Assembly (NCBI GenBank): GCA_937900185.1 | Contig: CALCCW010000365.1 | Span: 1 to 23,684 of the forward strand | Length of the DNA stretch: 23,684 bases | Source of the DNA: QQUK01 sp913009765 | GTDB taxonomy: Bacteria > Zixibacteria > MSB-5A5 > GN15 > FEB-12 | Direction of reading: 5' to 3' | Part shown: positions 7,056 through 14,336 of the stretch, piece after piece | Layout: every line of letters starts with the position of its first letter | How positions within the stretch are numbered: the stretch's first letter is position 1 | Translations under genes and position numbers: made by a program | Notes under the pieces: model-generated | The model's database searches: none | What the model saw: only the letters and a program-made list of their open reading frames with translations | Told to the model about the DNA's origin: nothing

Positions 7056-9344
7056 ATGTATACCATATCGGCGAGACTTATAAAACCGTTAATTATTATC
7101 CTGCTTCTACTTAGCTTTAATACATTATTAGCATCTGAATGGCCTATTAAAAAAGAAATTGATCTCTCAAGCGGATTTGGAGATTTTCGTGAAAACAGAT
7201 TTCATACCGGTATAGATATTCGAACCGGCGGAAAAATCGGTACACAAATTTTTGCACCTGTTTCAGGATATATACTTCGCGTGAGAACAGCATATACCGG
7301 TTATGGAAAAGGGTTGTATTTACGAGGTGATGATGGTTTTATATATGTTTTTGGGCATTTGCATGATTTTGAACCAAGAATTGATTCCCTAATTAAAACA
7401 ACTCAAAGAGATACAAAAAGATATTTTCAGGATATTGCTTTACCAAAAGGGCAACTCAAAATTAAAAAAGGTGATTTTCTAGGTTATACCGGTCAAACCG
7501 GTGCCGGAGCACCTCATTTACATTTTGAAAAACGAACAGCCGATAATTTTCCACTCAACCCTCTCAAAAATGGATTTTCTCTCAATGATAAGATAAAACC
7601 GATTTTTTCTAAAATCGGTTTTAAAATGTTAGATGATTACGCACTGTTTGATAATGGACGCAGAGAGCTTGAGTTTACACCAAAATTTGATTCGGTCTCG
7701 CAAAACTATTATCTTGATACTTTACTATATTTTAATAATCCGTTCGGATTGTTTGCGGGAGTTTTTGACCAAATGCGAAAAGGCGGAATGCAGCAGTCTG
7801 TATATAAACTTACTCTTAAGATTGATAATAAGGAATTCTATGCGGTAACATTTGATACCATAGATTTTGAAACACAAAGAGCAGTAAATTTTAGATATGA
7901 ATATTTACAAGCTGTAAATAACGAAAAAAGAGTACAGCGTTTATACAATGCTGATGGTCATGATTATAAGGGGGCTGTATCACAAAATAAAAGTAACGGC
8001 AAAATAGGGTACAAAAAAAACATAACATACGGTCACCATAGTGCCGAAATAATTGCCGAAGATTGTTTTGGCAACAAACGCTCACTCCTTTTTGATTTTA
8101 TATTTGGTCCTCAAGAAGAACTATTCCGGTTGGATTCTGAAATTGTAAAATTAAAAAAAGAACATTATTTTTATTTTACTCCTATCAAAGAAATTGCAGC
8201 AATGCAAATTGATTCTCTTGTACCATTTATGAATCGGGCTGACAAATGGGGCAAAGTAAACAAATCTGAAGTTAAGACTTTAGAAAACGGGCAAATTCAA
8301 TGTAAATTAAACGGATATAAAACGAATAGGACAACAATACGATTATTTGTCTTTTCAAAAAAAGCTGTAATACGGGATAATATTTTTAGCGGTATACAGC
8401 CCAAAGGTAAGCTAAGCGTTACACTCAATTATGAAATTTTAGAAGACGGAATACTCGCAAACCTTCATGTCAAAGCAAAACAGTCGGCAGATGCCCGTAT
8501 AGAACTTTATTCCAAAGATAAACTTCTTGATGTATTGTACCCTAAATTGTTTAATATGAATTTATACAGCCTCTTTATTCCTCCTTTAAAGAAATATGAA
8601 CAAATAGATAAAATCGGCTATGCGATGTCAAAAGATACTACATACCCATTACAATACAGAGATTCCCTAAAAATATATCTTGTCGGTTATAAAAATAACC
8701 AAAAGATAACATCTCATGGGATGACCTTTGAATTTCAGAAAGATAATTTTTATAAACCACATTTTATACAAATAGATAAAAGATTTTATCTTAAAAATAA
8801 CAAAGAAAGATTAGTTTCAACTCTTGTTGAAATAAAACCAAAAGCATTTTTATGTAAATCAAATTTCAACATAAGTTACGATGTAAGAAAAGGTGACCCC
8901 TTTTATGAACGAACCGGTTTATGCTGGTTTGATGAAAACAAGAAAAAATGGGTATGGCTTGAAAATGAACGAGATGACCATACTCTAAATGCACAATCAA
9001 CAGGCGGAGGCACATTTGCTGTTCTGTATGATTTAGTTCCTCCTGAAATCAGTCGTCTTAATATTATAAACGGCAAAACGTACACAAGCAGAAATTTGAA
9101 AGTAACTTTTTTAGTTGAAGATTTATTATCAGGTATTGCTGATGACCAATCATTTAATGTAAAGCTCGACAAAGAATGGTTGATTCCCGAATATGATCCG
9201 GAAACAAAAAGGTTTATTGCAAGACCGGCTAAGCCTTTAACACCGGGGAAACATCATCTTGGTATTGAAGTCGTTGACAGAGTCGGAAACAAATCAGAAC
9301 AATATCTCAATTTTTTCGTTAAAAAAAATAAAAGTAGAAGATAA
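7056..9344 (+). CDS. Large exported M23 family (LytM-type) metallopeptidase-domain protein
   Basis: A 762-residue secreted protein that probably cuts peptidoglycan cross-links or controls such cutting. A signal peptide covers about residues 1-27 (hydrophobic core PLIIILLLLSF, then ASE). The M23 domain lies at about 35-165 with the zinc ligands in place: His50 and Asp54 in FHTGID, His101 in GHLH, and His154-Leu-His156 in APHLHFE. So the enzyme looks catalytically intact. The middle (about 190-650) is beta-rich and unrecognised. The C-terminus, from about 660, resembles an Ig-like domain (DLVPPEISRL to VVDRVGN). I chose the ATG at 7056 because AAGGA precedes it by ten bases and the signal peptide follows; an in-frame TTG at 6993 would add 21 unlikely residues. 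The rhomboid gene follows after 19 bases. Confidence 0.9.
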   Translation: MYTISARLIKPLIIILLLLSFNTLLASEWPIKKEIDLSSGFGDFRENRFHTGIDIRTGGKIGTQIFAPVSGYILRVRTAYTGYGKGLYLRGDDGFIYVFGHLHDFEPRIDSLIKTTQRDTKRYFQDIALPKGQLKIKKGDFLGYTGQTGAGAPHLHFEKRTADNFPLNPLKNGFSLNDKIKPIFSKIGFKMLDDYALFDNGRRELEFTPKFDSVSQNYYLDTLLYFNNPFGLFAGVFDQMRKGGMQQSVYKLTLKIDNKEFYAVTFDTIDFETQRAVNFRYEYLQAVNNEKRVQRLYNADGHDYKGAVSQNKSNGKIGYKKNITYGHHSAEIIAEDCFGNKRSLLFDFIFGPQEELFRLDSEIVKLKKEHYFYFTPIKEIAAMQIDSLVPFMNRADKWGKVNKSEVKTLENGQIQCKLNGYKTNRTTIRLFVFSKKAVIRDNIFSGIQPKGKLSVTLNYEILEDGILANLHVKAKQSADARIELYSKDKLLDVLYPKLFNMNLYSLFIPPLKKYEQIDKIGYAMSKDTTYPLQYRDSLKIYLVGYKNNQKITSHGMTFEFQKDNFYKPHFIQIDKRFYLKNNKERLVSTLVEIKPKAFLCKSNFNISYDVRKGDPFYERTGLCWFDENKKKWVWLENERDDHTLNAQSTGGGTFAVLYDLVPPEISRLNIINGKTYTSRNLKVTFLVEDLLSGIADDQSFNVKLDKEWLIPEYDPETKRFIARPAKPLTPGKHHLGIEVVDRVGNKSEQYLNFFVKKNKSRR

Positions 9345-9363
9345 TTTTTGAGGATATAAAAAC

Positions 9364-10083
9364 TTGTTCATACCAATTCGAGATGATGCCCCGACTGTCC
9401 GCACTCCGTATGTCACCATCGGAATTATAGCGTTAAACTGTTTGATATTTCTTATTTCATATATGCAGGGAGGGGATGCATTTACTAAGATAATCTACCG
9501 TTTTGGTTTTATTCCGGTAGAGCTAACACATTCTGTCGAACTGACCCCGATGCTTTCTGCTTCTCCATATCTGACAATGTTTACCTCAATGTTTATGCAT
9601 GGAGGATGGCTGCACTTGATAGGTAATATGTTATTTTTATGGATATTTGGAAATAATATTGAAGATTACTTTGGACCTATTAAATTTATCTTTTTCTATA
9701 TTGCTTCCGGTTTGGCAGCTATTGGTCTGTTCACTCTGTTTGGACCAAACTCACAAGTTCCGCTTGTGGGAGCATCAGGGGCGATAGCCGGCTTAATGGG
9801 TGGCTATATGATATTACATCCAAAAGCAAAAATTACTATTTTAATAATCTATTTCTTTATTCAATTTGTGCATCTCCCTGCTAAAGTGGTTGTCGGTATT
9901 TGGTTTGCTATTCAGCTGTTTATGTCATTTACCGGAAACTCCGGCGGCGGTGTGGCATATTTAGCTCATGTCGGCGGATTTGTATTTGGTTGGGTTGTGT
10001 TAAAACTTATTGTCAAAATTACCGGACGAGGCGGTGGTTCAGTACAAGGCGACAGACAACGAGTTTACCGTATGAACTGGTAA
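9364..10083 (+). CDS. Rhomboid-family intramembrane serine protease
   Basis: A 239-residue multi-pass membrane protein that would cleave transmembrane segments of other proteins. It has the rhomboid fingerprint: HGGWLHLIGNMLFLW at residues 79-93 (with His84 and Asn88), the catalytic serine Ser138 in GASGAIAG, and the catalytic His202 in AHVGGFVFGW. Six membrane segments are plausible. A Gly-rich, basic tail (GRGGGSVQGDRQR) closes it. The start is a TTG at 9364 with GAGG about ten bases before. The 19-base gap after the M23 gene suggests one transcript, so the two may act together at the cell envelope, though no substrate can be read from the sequence. Confidence 0.95.
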   Translation: MFIPIRDDAPTVRTPYVTIGIIALNCLIFLISYMQGGDAFTKIIYRFGFIPVELTHSVELTPMLSASPYLTMFTSMFMHGGWLHLIGNMLFLWIFGNNIEDYFGPIKFIFFYIASGLAAIGLFTLFGPNSQVPLVGASGAIAGLMGGYMILHPKAKITILIIYFFIQFVHLPAKVVVGIWFAIQLFMSFTGNSGGGVAYLAHVGGFVFGWVVLKLIVKITGRGGGSVQGDRQRVYRMNW

Positions 10084-10480
10084 CAACTGCATCCTTTTTA
10101 TTTCTCAATCTATGTTATGGCAGAACCACTAAAGGGTTCTTCCCTACTTATTCCTATTCTCATAGTAGGTTGTCGGGTTTCTCACAATTATATTTTTTAG
10201 AATCGGAACACCGACCTGCTATGATAAAAGTCAAATGTTATTTATAGTTTATCTCAAAATAATTTATATATCTTCAGAATATCTTTACAACCTGCTATTC
10301 GTGGTTTTCCCACAGTTTACTTATTCGAAAAGTCGAAAATAGTGTCAACATCCTACAAAACGTGCATCATACACAAGGTCGGCTTCGTCATACACCTAAT
10401 TTCGAATCTGAAATAAAGAGATCTTCTGAATATTTTCTATTCCTATTATTAGTAAATTTCATTTGTAACTGCTTCTTCTT
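10084..10480. other. Non-coding gap between rhomboid and IS110 element
   Basis: About 400 bases without a credible gene. It holds a 6-bp hairpin at 10122-10140 (AGAACC with GGTTCT) that belongs to a repeat also seen at the clpX terminator, and it must contain the transposase-downstream end of the IS110 element. I could not place that end: IS110 elements have no long terminal inverted repeats or target duplications to look for. Confidence 0.5.
10119..10141 (-). repeat. Hairpin repeat, copy 1
   Basis: Read on the minus strand this segment matches 17720-17741 on the plus strand at 17 of 22 positions, with the same CTTTAG loop. Four of the five differences form two compensatory pairs in the stem (A-T for G-C, and C-G for T-A). 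It has no T-tract here, so it is not an obvious terminator for the rhomboid gene. Confidence 0.6.
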
Positions 10481-11544
10481 TTATTCTATCACACCAATAG
10501 TATATGGCTGACCGGTCAACTCTACCGCTCGTATTCGAACTGCAAGTTTGCGAGCTACTGCTACTATTGCCTTTTTCTTACTACCCGAATTTCTCCATAC
10601 CGATTGAAACTTATCAAGCAATACAGGGTCAAGTTTTATAGCACGCCAAGCGGACTGAATCAGCCAACTGCGTATGTTACCGGAACCCTGACAAGTGATT
10701 CGACCGCGATGAATTGATTCTCCGGTTGAATACTCGCTTGCGGTCAAACCGGTAAATGATGCGAAATGTTTACCACTTGGGAAACGGCTTAAATCACCCC
10801 ACTCCAAAGTAAAACGGATTGCAGTCAACCAGCCTATTCCAGGATGACTCTGTTTTAATGCTATCGACTTACTATAACGTTCTTTCTTACATAATTCCTT
10901 TAACTGTCCAAACAACTCATCTTTTACATTTAAAAGATAATCTAAAAGGTCTAAATAAGTATCCAGACAAATTTGTAATGGTTTGTTCAACTTCAATAAC
11001 TTCAAACTTTCATATTGGGATGATCGCCATGAGCCTGACGGTAAATCTCCATTTAATCCGTGAAAATCTAAAAACTTGCGTATCTGATTCTTCGTCGAAG
11101 TTATCTTGCTTTGAATTTGATCTAATGTTCGGCTTATCTGACGGTCTTCACGAAGTTCTCTGTCATGTACAAAACAGCGACTATAATCGCCGCTCTCTAA
11201 ATTTAAAGCTAAACGACGGGCGCATCCACTTTGTCAGTCTTGAATTTACTCACTTTAGCCTGTGTCACTTTATGAGCCGGGGTAACTATACATTCTATCC
11301 CATCTGATTGAAGTTTATCATGAAGCCAGAATCCTGAAAATCCGGCTTCATACATGACCTGTATCTGACAGTCAGGAAACTTGTTCTGAAGATAGCTGTA
11401 AAGTACTTTATAATCTGCCGGCATAGATGTCTCCTGAACTATCATCTTGTCACAACGGACACAAATCTTCCAAGTGCGTTTTGAATCTTCTAAACCGATA
11501 AAAATACGGTTGCTTTTTACGATATGGTTCTGCATCTTTCTCAT
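10481..11544 (-). pseudogene. IS110-family transposase, broken by one frameshift
   Basis: Two frames, 11544-11209 and about 11218-10481, together encode the roughly 350 residues of a complete IS110 transposase. The first gives the DEDD part: FIGLEDSKRTW at the start, the Glu in VMYEAGFSGF, and the two Asp of KTDKVDA. It then stops at TAG (11211-11209). The second frame takes up exactly there with RRLALNLESGDYSR and runs without stops through the C-terminal domain (GIGWLTAIRF, FASFTGLTASEYSTGE, SGNIRSWLIQSAW). Removing two bases at about 11219-11223 would restore DARRLAL, the expected family wording. The first catalytic Asp appears as Glu (GLEDSK rather than GLDVSK), perhaps a subfamily trait. 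AGGAG stands nine bases before the ATG, inside a potential hairpin. Confidence 0.88.
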
Positions 11545-11633
11545 GAGGTTGTCTCCTGTTAAAATTGTGTCATCCGCTATGGCGGTGGAACACGGGATTA
11601 AAGGTTTTTATTTTAATATAATGAGACAACCTC
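11545..11633 (-). ncRNA. Strongly foldable IS110 leader: RBS-masking hairpin and/or guide-RNA segment
   Basis: Directly before the transposase ATG an 11-bp perfect stem pairs GAGGTTGTCTC (11545-11555) with GAGACAACCTC (11623-11633). Inside it further pairings nest: TTAAAAT (11559-11565) with ATTTTAA (11610-11616), GTGT (11567-11570) with ACAC (11590-11593), and CCGC (11574-11577) with GCGG (11582-11585). Read on the minus strand, the last arm ends at the base before ATG and covers most of the ribosome-binding site. The position is where IS110 bridge RNAs are encoded, on the transposase strand in the upstream non-coding end. Whether it is a guide RNA, a translation block or both is inference. 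Confidence 0.5.
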
Positions 11634-11754
11634 TTTCTTTTTATTACTTTTATAACATAGTAACTACAAGTGTATAGGAAAAGAATCCAAAAGGGTAGAG
11701 ACCTATTTAGGTATTTGTCAATGTAAAGGCTAAGAAATCTAATTTTATTGTAAC

Positions 11755-11773
11755 GACAGGGAATTGCCCTGTC
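11755..11773. repeat. GACAGGG/CCCTGTC palindrome before the tetR-type gene
   Basis: A perfect 7-bp inverted repeat (11755-11761 and 11767-11773) with a 5-base spacer lies 17 bases before the regulator's ATG, where a TetR operator could be. However, a near copy (GACAGGG, GAATA, CCCTGAC) occurs at 18852-18870 in an unrelated gap, so it is more likely one of the dispersed intergenic palindromes. Confidence 0.6.
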
Positions 11774-11790
11774 TCACAGAAAGTAAAAAT

Positions 11791-12450
11791 ATGCGAAACC
11801 TATTCTTAGATGAAAATATCATTGCCGAACTTGTCGAGAGAAAAGTAATTTTTGACACTTTCAGACGGCTGCCTTCCGATAAAAAGAACCGTATATATCA
11901 AACAGCGGTTTCTTTGTTTGCCGAATACGGCTACGATGGTCTGTCGGTTGATTTAGTCTGTGAAAAAGCATCAATCTCCAAAGGCTCTTTTTTTCAATAT
12001 TTCCCGTCAAAATCTCATCTATTTGAATTCGTTATTCTGATTTTCGATGATTATCTTGCAAAATGGGTAGAAGAAATCCAAAAACTGGAAACATCTGTCA
12101 TGGCAAAGGACAGGCTGTTGTATCTCTATCAGGCATTAGTACTCAATTCAAGATTGTTTAAAGATGAAGAGCGGTTTTTTCTTTATGTAAGTTCGTCTAT
12201 GAATCATTCTACAGTTGTTATTGAGGGGATAGATTTAGCACGGCATTTCAAAAAGTATGTTAATGAAATAATCTTTCGCGGGGTCAAAACAGGAGAGATT
12301 CGGGGCGATGTCGAGGTCGAACTGACCGGTTATTTGGTGTCGCTTATAATTGAAGGGCTGTTAAGAAGACAATATACCGACAAACGAATGCCTTTAAAAG
12401 AGACCGAGGAATATTTGATTACATTTTTATTTGATGGTATTCGGGCGTGA
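11791..12450 (+). CDS. TetR/AcrR-family transcriptional regulator
   Basis: A 219-residue DNA-binding repressor-type protein. The TetR N-terminal helix-turn-helix domain lies at about residues 31-80: KNRIYQTAVSLFAEYGYDGLSV, then DLVCEKASISKGSFFQYFPSKSHLF, matching the family's 'GxFYxYF..K..L' pattern. The C-terminal ligand domain is unspecific. About 30 residues precede the HTH domain, more than usual. I chose the ATG at 11791, although its ribosome-binding site is weak (AGAAAG); an in-frame TTG at 11764 lies inside the palindrome and is less likely. No transporter or enzyme gene sits beside it as a target: its neighbours are an insertion sequence and a convergent lipoprotein gene. The ligand is unknown. 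Confidence 0.93.
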   Translation: MRNLFLDENIIAELVERKVIFDTFRRLPSDKKNRIYQTAVSLFAEYGYDGLSVDLVCEKASISKGSFFQYFPSKSHLFEFVILIFDDYLAKWVEEIQKLETSVMAKDRLLYLYQALVLNSRLFKDEERFFLYVSSSMNHSTVVIEGIDLARHFKKYVNEIIFRGVKTGEIRGDVEVELTGYLVSLIIEGLLRRQYTDKRMPLKETEEYLITFLFDGIRA

Positions 12451-12487
12451 GAATCTCTTATTCGTTGGGAACAGAGAATGTGTAATG

Positions 12488-12552
12488 CCTTTCGAGAGTT
12501 TTGCGTGTGCCAATTTATTGCTTATCTATAGTGCGTGTATAGCAAGCAGGCA
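12488..12552 (+). repeat. 65-bp structured repeat, copy 1
   Basis: It matches 13839-13903 at 63 of 65 positions in the same orientation. It begins with the near-palindrome CTTTCGAGAG. It can fold with TGTGCC (12506-12511) against GGCACA, enclosing GCTTATCTATA against TATAGCAAGC with loop GTGCGTG. It lies just past the 3' end of the lipoprotein gene. Looser similarity extends outward to ATGTGT on one side and TGTTTACAT on the other. Confidence 0.92.
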
Positions 12553-12602
12553 CAATTAAAATATTTTTTGTTTACATAGCTTATCCTCCATTCATTTAAT
12601 GG

Positions 12603-13676
12603 TTATAATTGAGGTGGTAAAACAGAGCTGGTCAGGTTCCACCACCACCACAAATCAGCTCTTCTTTCAACCATTCTGCTCTTTACAATAGTCATAGTTT
12701 CTATCTCGGCAGCTGTTATATAACCACCTAACCCAACTGTTGTTACCCATTTACCGTCAGAAGTAACAGCTACCTCTTGGGCAATCATACCTTTTATTGA
12801 ATCATTTTCTGTTCCCGGAAAATTAAGGGTACTGATTTCTAAAAGTTCATTTTTATCAACATCATAAGCATTATAGTACGGAGGAGGAAAGGTACCAACC
12901 ATCATAGTTCCCGGGTTTGTGAAAAATACAAATTTTCCATCCGGAGAAATAGTCATCAAACCATGTCCAGGGCTGTGAACATTTATAAATATGATAGAAT
13001 CTACAGAAAAGTCATAAACTTCAAAAGCTGTTGCATCCCAGTTAAAATAGTTTAAGAAAAATAACTTCTGTCCGTCATAAGATGGTATTGGTCGTCCTGC
13101 CAAGACATCAATTTGTTTTTCAGTTTTGGAAAAATTATTTTCTCTATCAAGTATTATTAAATTAGGAGTAGTTGAGTTAAAACAGAATAATTTTTTGTTG
13201 TCTCTAGTGAAAACAGCACGAGCAACATCGGTAGTGTCATGATAGATAAGAGAATAGTTATCAGCATCTATTATATTTAACTCTGTTCCATCTGAAATAG
13301 CTATAAGCTGAGAATCGGGTGAACATGACATTCTGCCGAAGTAAGGCAAAACTGAGATAATCTGTTGAGTTTCAATATCATAAACTTCTGTTTTTCCGTT
13401 AGAATGTAAAAATATCTGTTTCTCGCCAGGTTTTACTTCAAAGAAATTAAAAGTATCAGGCATTAAGATAGAATCTACTTCGTTGGTAGTAGGGCGATAT
13501 CTGTATAGATAAGTAGAGGTTCCATAAGCATCTTCATCTTTTCTAAAATATACAGGATAATCTGTTTTTGTAATCAGAGGCTGTGGTTCGGTTGGTTTTC
13601 CGCACTGACTGCCCGAGAGTGTGACTGCAAGCAGCACAACCCAAAGCCCGATTTGCTTTAATGAAAACTTTCGCAT
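12603..13676 (-). CDS. Exported beta-propeller protein, probable lipoprotein
   Basis: A 357-residue protein with a signal peptide (MRKFSLKQIGLWVVLLAVTL) ending in LSGSQC at Cys27, followed by GKPTEPQP. This looks like a lipoprotein leader, but Gln just before the Cys is not the Gly/Ala/Ser of a normal lipobox, so lipidation is uncertain. The remainder consists of repeated short beta-strand units typical of WD40/YVTN-like propellers, for example MSCSPDSQLIAISDGTELNIID, AVFTRDNKKLFCFN and LMTISPDGKFVFFTN. It ends in a Trp-rich patch (WWWW) and no second domain. GGGAAGGA stands three to four bases before the ATG. Propellers of this kind bind partners or act as scaffolds; no enzymatic role can be read. 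The gene stands alone between two 65-bp direct repeats. Confidence 0.85.
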   Translation of the reverse strand: MRKFSLKQIGLWVVLLAVTLSGSQCGKPTEPQPLITKTDYPVYFRKDEDAYGTSTYLYRYRPTTNEVDSILMPDTFNFFEVKPGEKQIFLHSNGKTEVYDIETQQIISVLPYFGRMSCSPDSQLIAISDGTELNIIDADNYSLIYHDTTDVARAVFTRDNKKLFCFNSTTPNLIILDRENNFSKTEKQIDVLAGRPIPSYDGQKLFFLNYFNWDATAFEVYDFSVDSIIFINVHSPGHGLMTISPDGKFVFFTNPGTMMVGTFPPPYYNAYDVDKNELLEISTLNFPGTENDSIKGMIAQEVAVTSDGKWVTTVGLGGYITAAEIETMTIVKSRMVERRADLWWWWNLTSSVLPPQL

Positions 13677-13838
13677 AAATCCTTCCCTTTATATTTAATA
13701 ATAAAATTGTTTAGACAGAGATTGTCAGTACAAATGAGTACGCACAAAATGTAAAAATTACGCATGTTTTTCTCCAAACTTTGTTTAAGATTATAAAAAC
13801 AAAGTTCACTTTTAGAACATTATAAATATGTGTTTCAT

Positions 13839-13903
13839 CCTTTCGAGAGTTTTGCGTGTGCCTTTTTATTGCTTATCTATAGTGCGTGTATAGCAAGCAG
13901 GCA
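13839..13903 (+). repeat. 65-bp structured repeat, copy 2
   Basis: A near-identical copy of 12488-12552, differing only by TT for AA after GTGTGCC. Here the outer pairing is reduced to TGCC with GGCA, while the inner stem and loop GTGCGTG are unchanged. It lies about 160 bases upstream of the lipoprotein gene's start, so the two copies bracket that gene as direct repeats 1351 bp apart. Confidence 0.92.
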
Positions 13904-14093
13904 TATATTGTTTACATTGGTTTTTCTCCTTAAGAATATGTTGATGATATTATCACTACCATAATAAAGGCAATATCTATTTCTGTCACCTCATCAGCAG
14001 TTAGTTAGTTTCTTTATACCAATACAAAATATGACCTCCTAAGTAGACTAAATCTACTATTAATATATACCTCATGCGATATAGCTTGTCAAG

Positions 14094-14120
14094 TGCTGAT
14101 AAAACAAGTTCGTATCAGCA
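14094..14120. promoter_or_regulatory. 8-bp inverted repeat upstream of the tRNA-Leu/tig promoter
   Basis: TGCTGATA (14094-14101) and TATCAGCA (14113-14120) form a perfect dyad with an 11-base spacer, 21 bases before the -35 element. It could bind a dimeric regulator of the tRNA-tig-clpP-clpX unit. It is not the HrcA CIRCE element, which has different arms and a 9-base spacer. Confidence 0.4.
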
Positions 14121-14141
14121 TAAAACACCTAAATCCTTATC

Positions 14142-14170
14142 TTGACTTGTATTTGTAAAGTCCCTATATT
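14142..14170 (+). promoter_or_regulatory. Sigma70-type promoter for tRNA-Leu and tig-clpP-clpX
   Basis: TTGACT (14142-14147), an optimal 17-base spacer and TATATT (14165-14170). Transcription would start near 14177, a few bases before the tRNA. The short T-rich stretch after the tRNA does not follow a GC stem, so read-through into tig is likely. Confidence 0.7.
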
Positions 14171-14183
14171 GTCGGGCTGAAAT

Positions 14184-14265
14184 GCGAGAGTGGTGAAATT
14201 GGTATACACGCTAGATTTAGGATCTAGTGCCGCAAGGCGTGGGGGTTCAAGTCCCCCCTTTCGTA
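14184..14265 (+). tRNA. tRNA-Leu (anticodon UAG)
   Basis: A complete class II tRNA cloverleaf. The acceptor stem GCGAGAG (14184-14190) pairs with CTTTCGT (14258-14264), with G-U pairs at the first and fifth positions, and discriminator A is 14265. The D region has GGTGAAATTGGTA. The anticodon stem CTAGA/TCTAG encloses TTTAGGA, so the anticodon is UAG at 14218-14220. A long variable arm (TGCCGCAAGGCGT) and the T arm GGGGG-TTCAAGT-CCCCC follow. The long variable arm and UAG identify leucine (CUA and related codons). The 3' CCA is not encoded. Confidence 0.97.
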
Positions 14266-14273
14266 TTTTTTAT

Positions 14274-14311
14274 TGCTCAAGCACTTAACATTTAAGAAGA
14301 TATATTGAGCA
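14274..14311 (+). other. Hairpin in the leader between tRNA-Leu and tig
   Basis: TGCTCAA (14274-14280) pairs with TTGAGCA (14305-14311) around an inner CTTAA/TTAAG hairpin. It lies between the tRNA 3' end and the tig start and may help processing of the joint transcript. There is no T-tract after it, so it is not a classical terminator. Confidence 0.35.
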
Positions 14312-14336
14312 TACAATAATAAATTCGGAGTTTGAC

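Larger units (their letters stand above)
10481..11633 (-). mobile_element. IS110-family insertion sequence, inactivated, ends not located
   Basis: The limits given are the transposase stop and the outer edge of a foldable leader segment; the true ends lie further out, somewhere in 10084-10480 and 11634-11790. The transposase has the IS110 two-domain layout (DEDD nuclease then Tnp_IS116-type serine domain). IS110 elements move through a circular form and, in the studied cases, use a guide (bridge) RNA from their non-coding end. The leader is AT-rich like its surroundings, so base composition does not mark the boundaries. Confidence 0.75.
13677..14141. other. Long non-coding gap before tRNA-Leu
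   Basis: No gene is seen. The gap contains the second 65-bp repeat (13839-13903), a small hairpin AGTAGA/TCTACT (14042-14047 and 14053-14058), a 9-base palindrome CTTGtCAAG (14085-14093) and the longer dyad at 14094-14120. The rest is plain AT-rich sequence. Confidence 0.6.

Noticed and set aside
9900..10247. A 115-codon frame overlapping the rhomboid 3' end
   Set aside because: Most of it is another frame of the rhomboid gene; the remainder is non-coding gap sequence without a ribosome-binding site.
11209..11226. Programmed -1 frameshift in the IS110 transposase
   Set aside because: IS110 members normally encode the transposase in one frame, and the junction (GCGCCCGTCG) has no X-XXY-YYZ slippery heptamer; a two-base gain restores the exact family wording.
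11755..11773. Palindrome as a proven operator of the TetR-type regulator
   Set aside because: Location is right, but a near copy lies in an unrelated gap at 18852-18870, so a dispersed repeat explains it at least as well.
12488..13903. The two 65-bp repeats as integron attC sites around a gene cassette
   Set aside because: The direct repeats with imperfect dyads around one gene fit the layout, but the attC core sites (RYYYAAC and GTTRRRY) are not present at the repeat edges and no integrase gene is in the window.
14265..14275. T-rich stretch after tRNA-Leu as a terminator
   Set aside because: The six T residues are not preceded by a separate GC stem, and tig follows closely without its own visible promoter.
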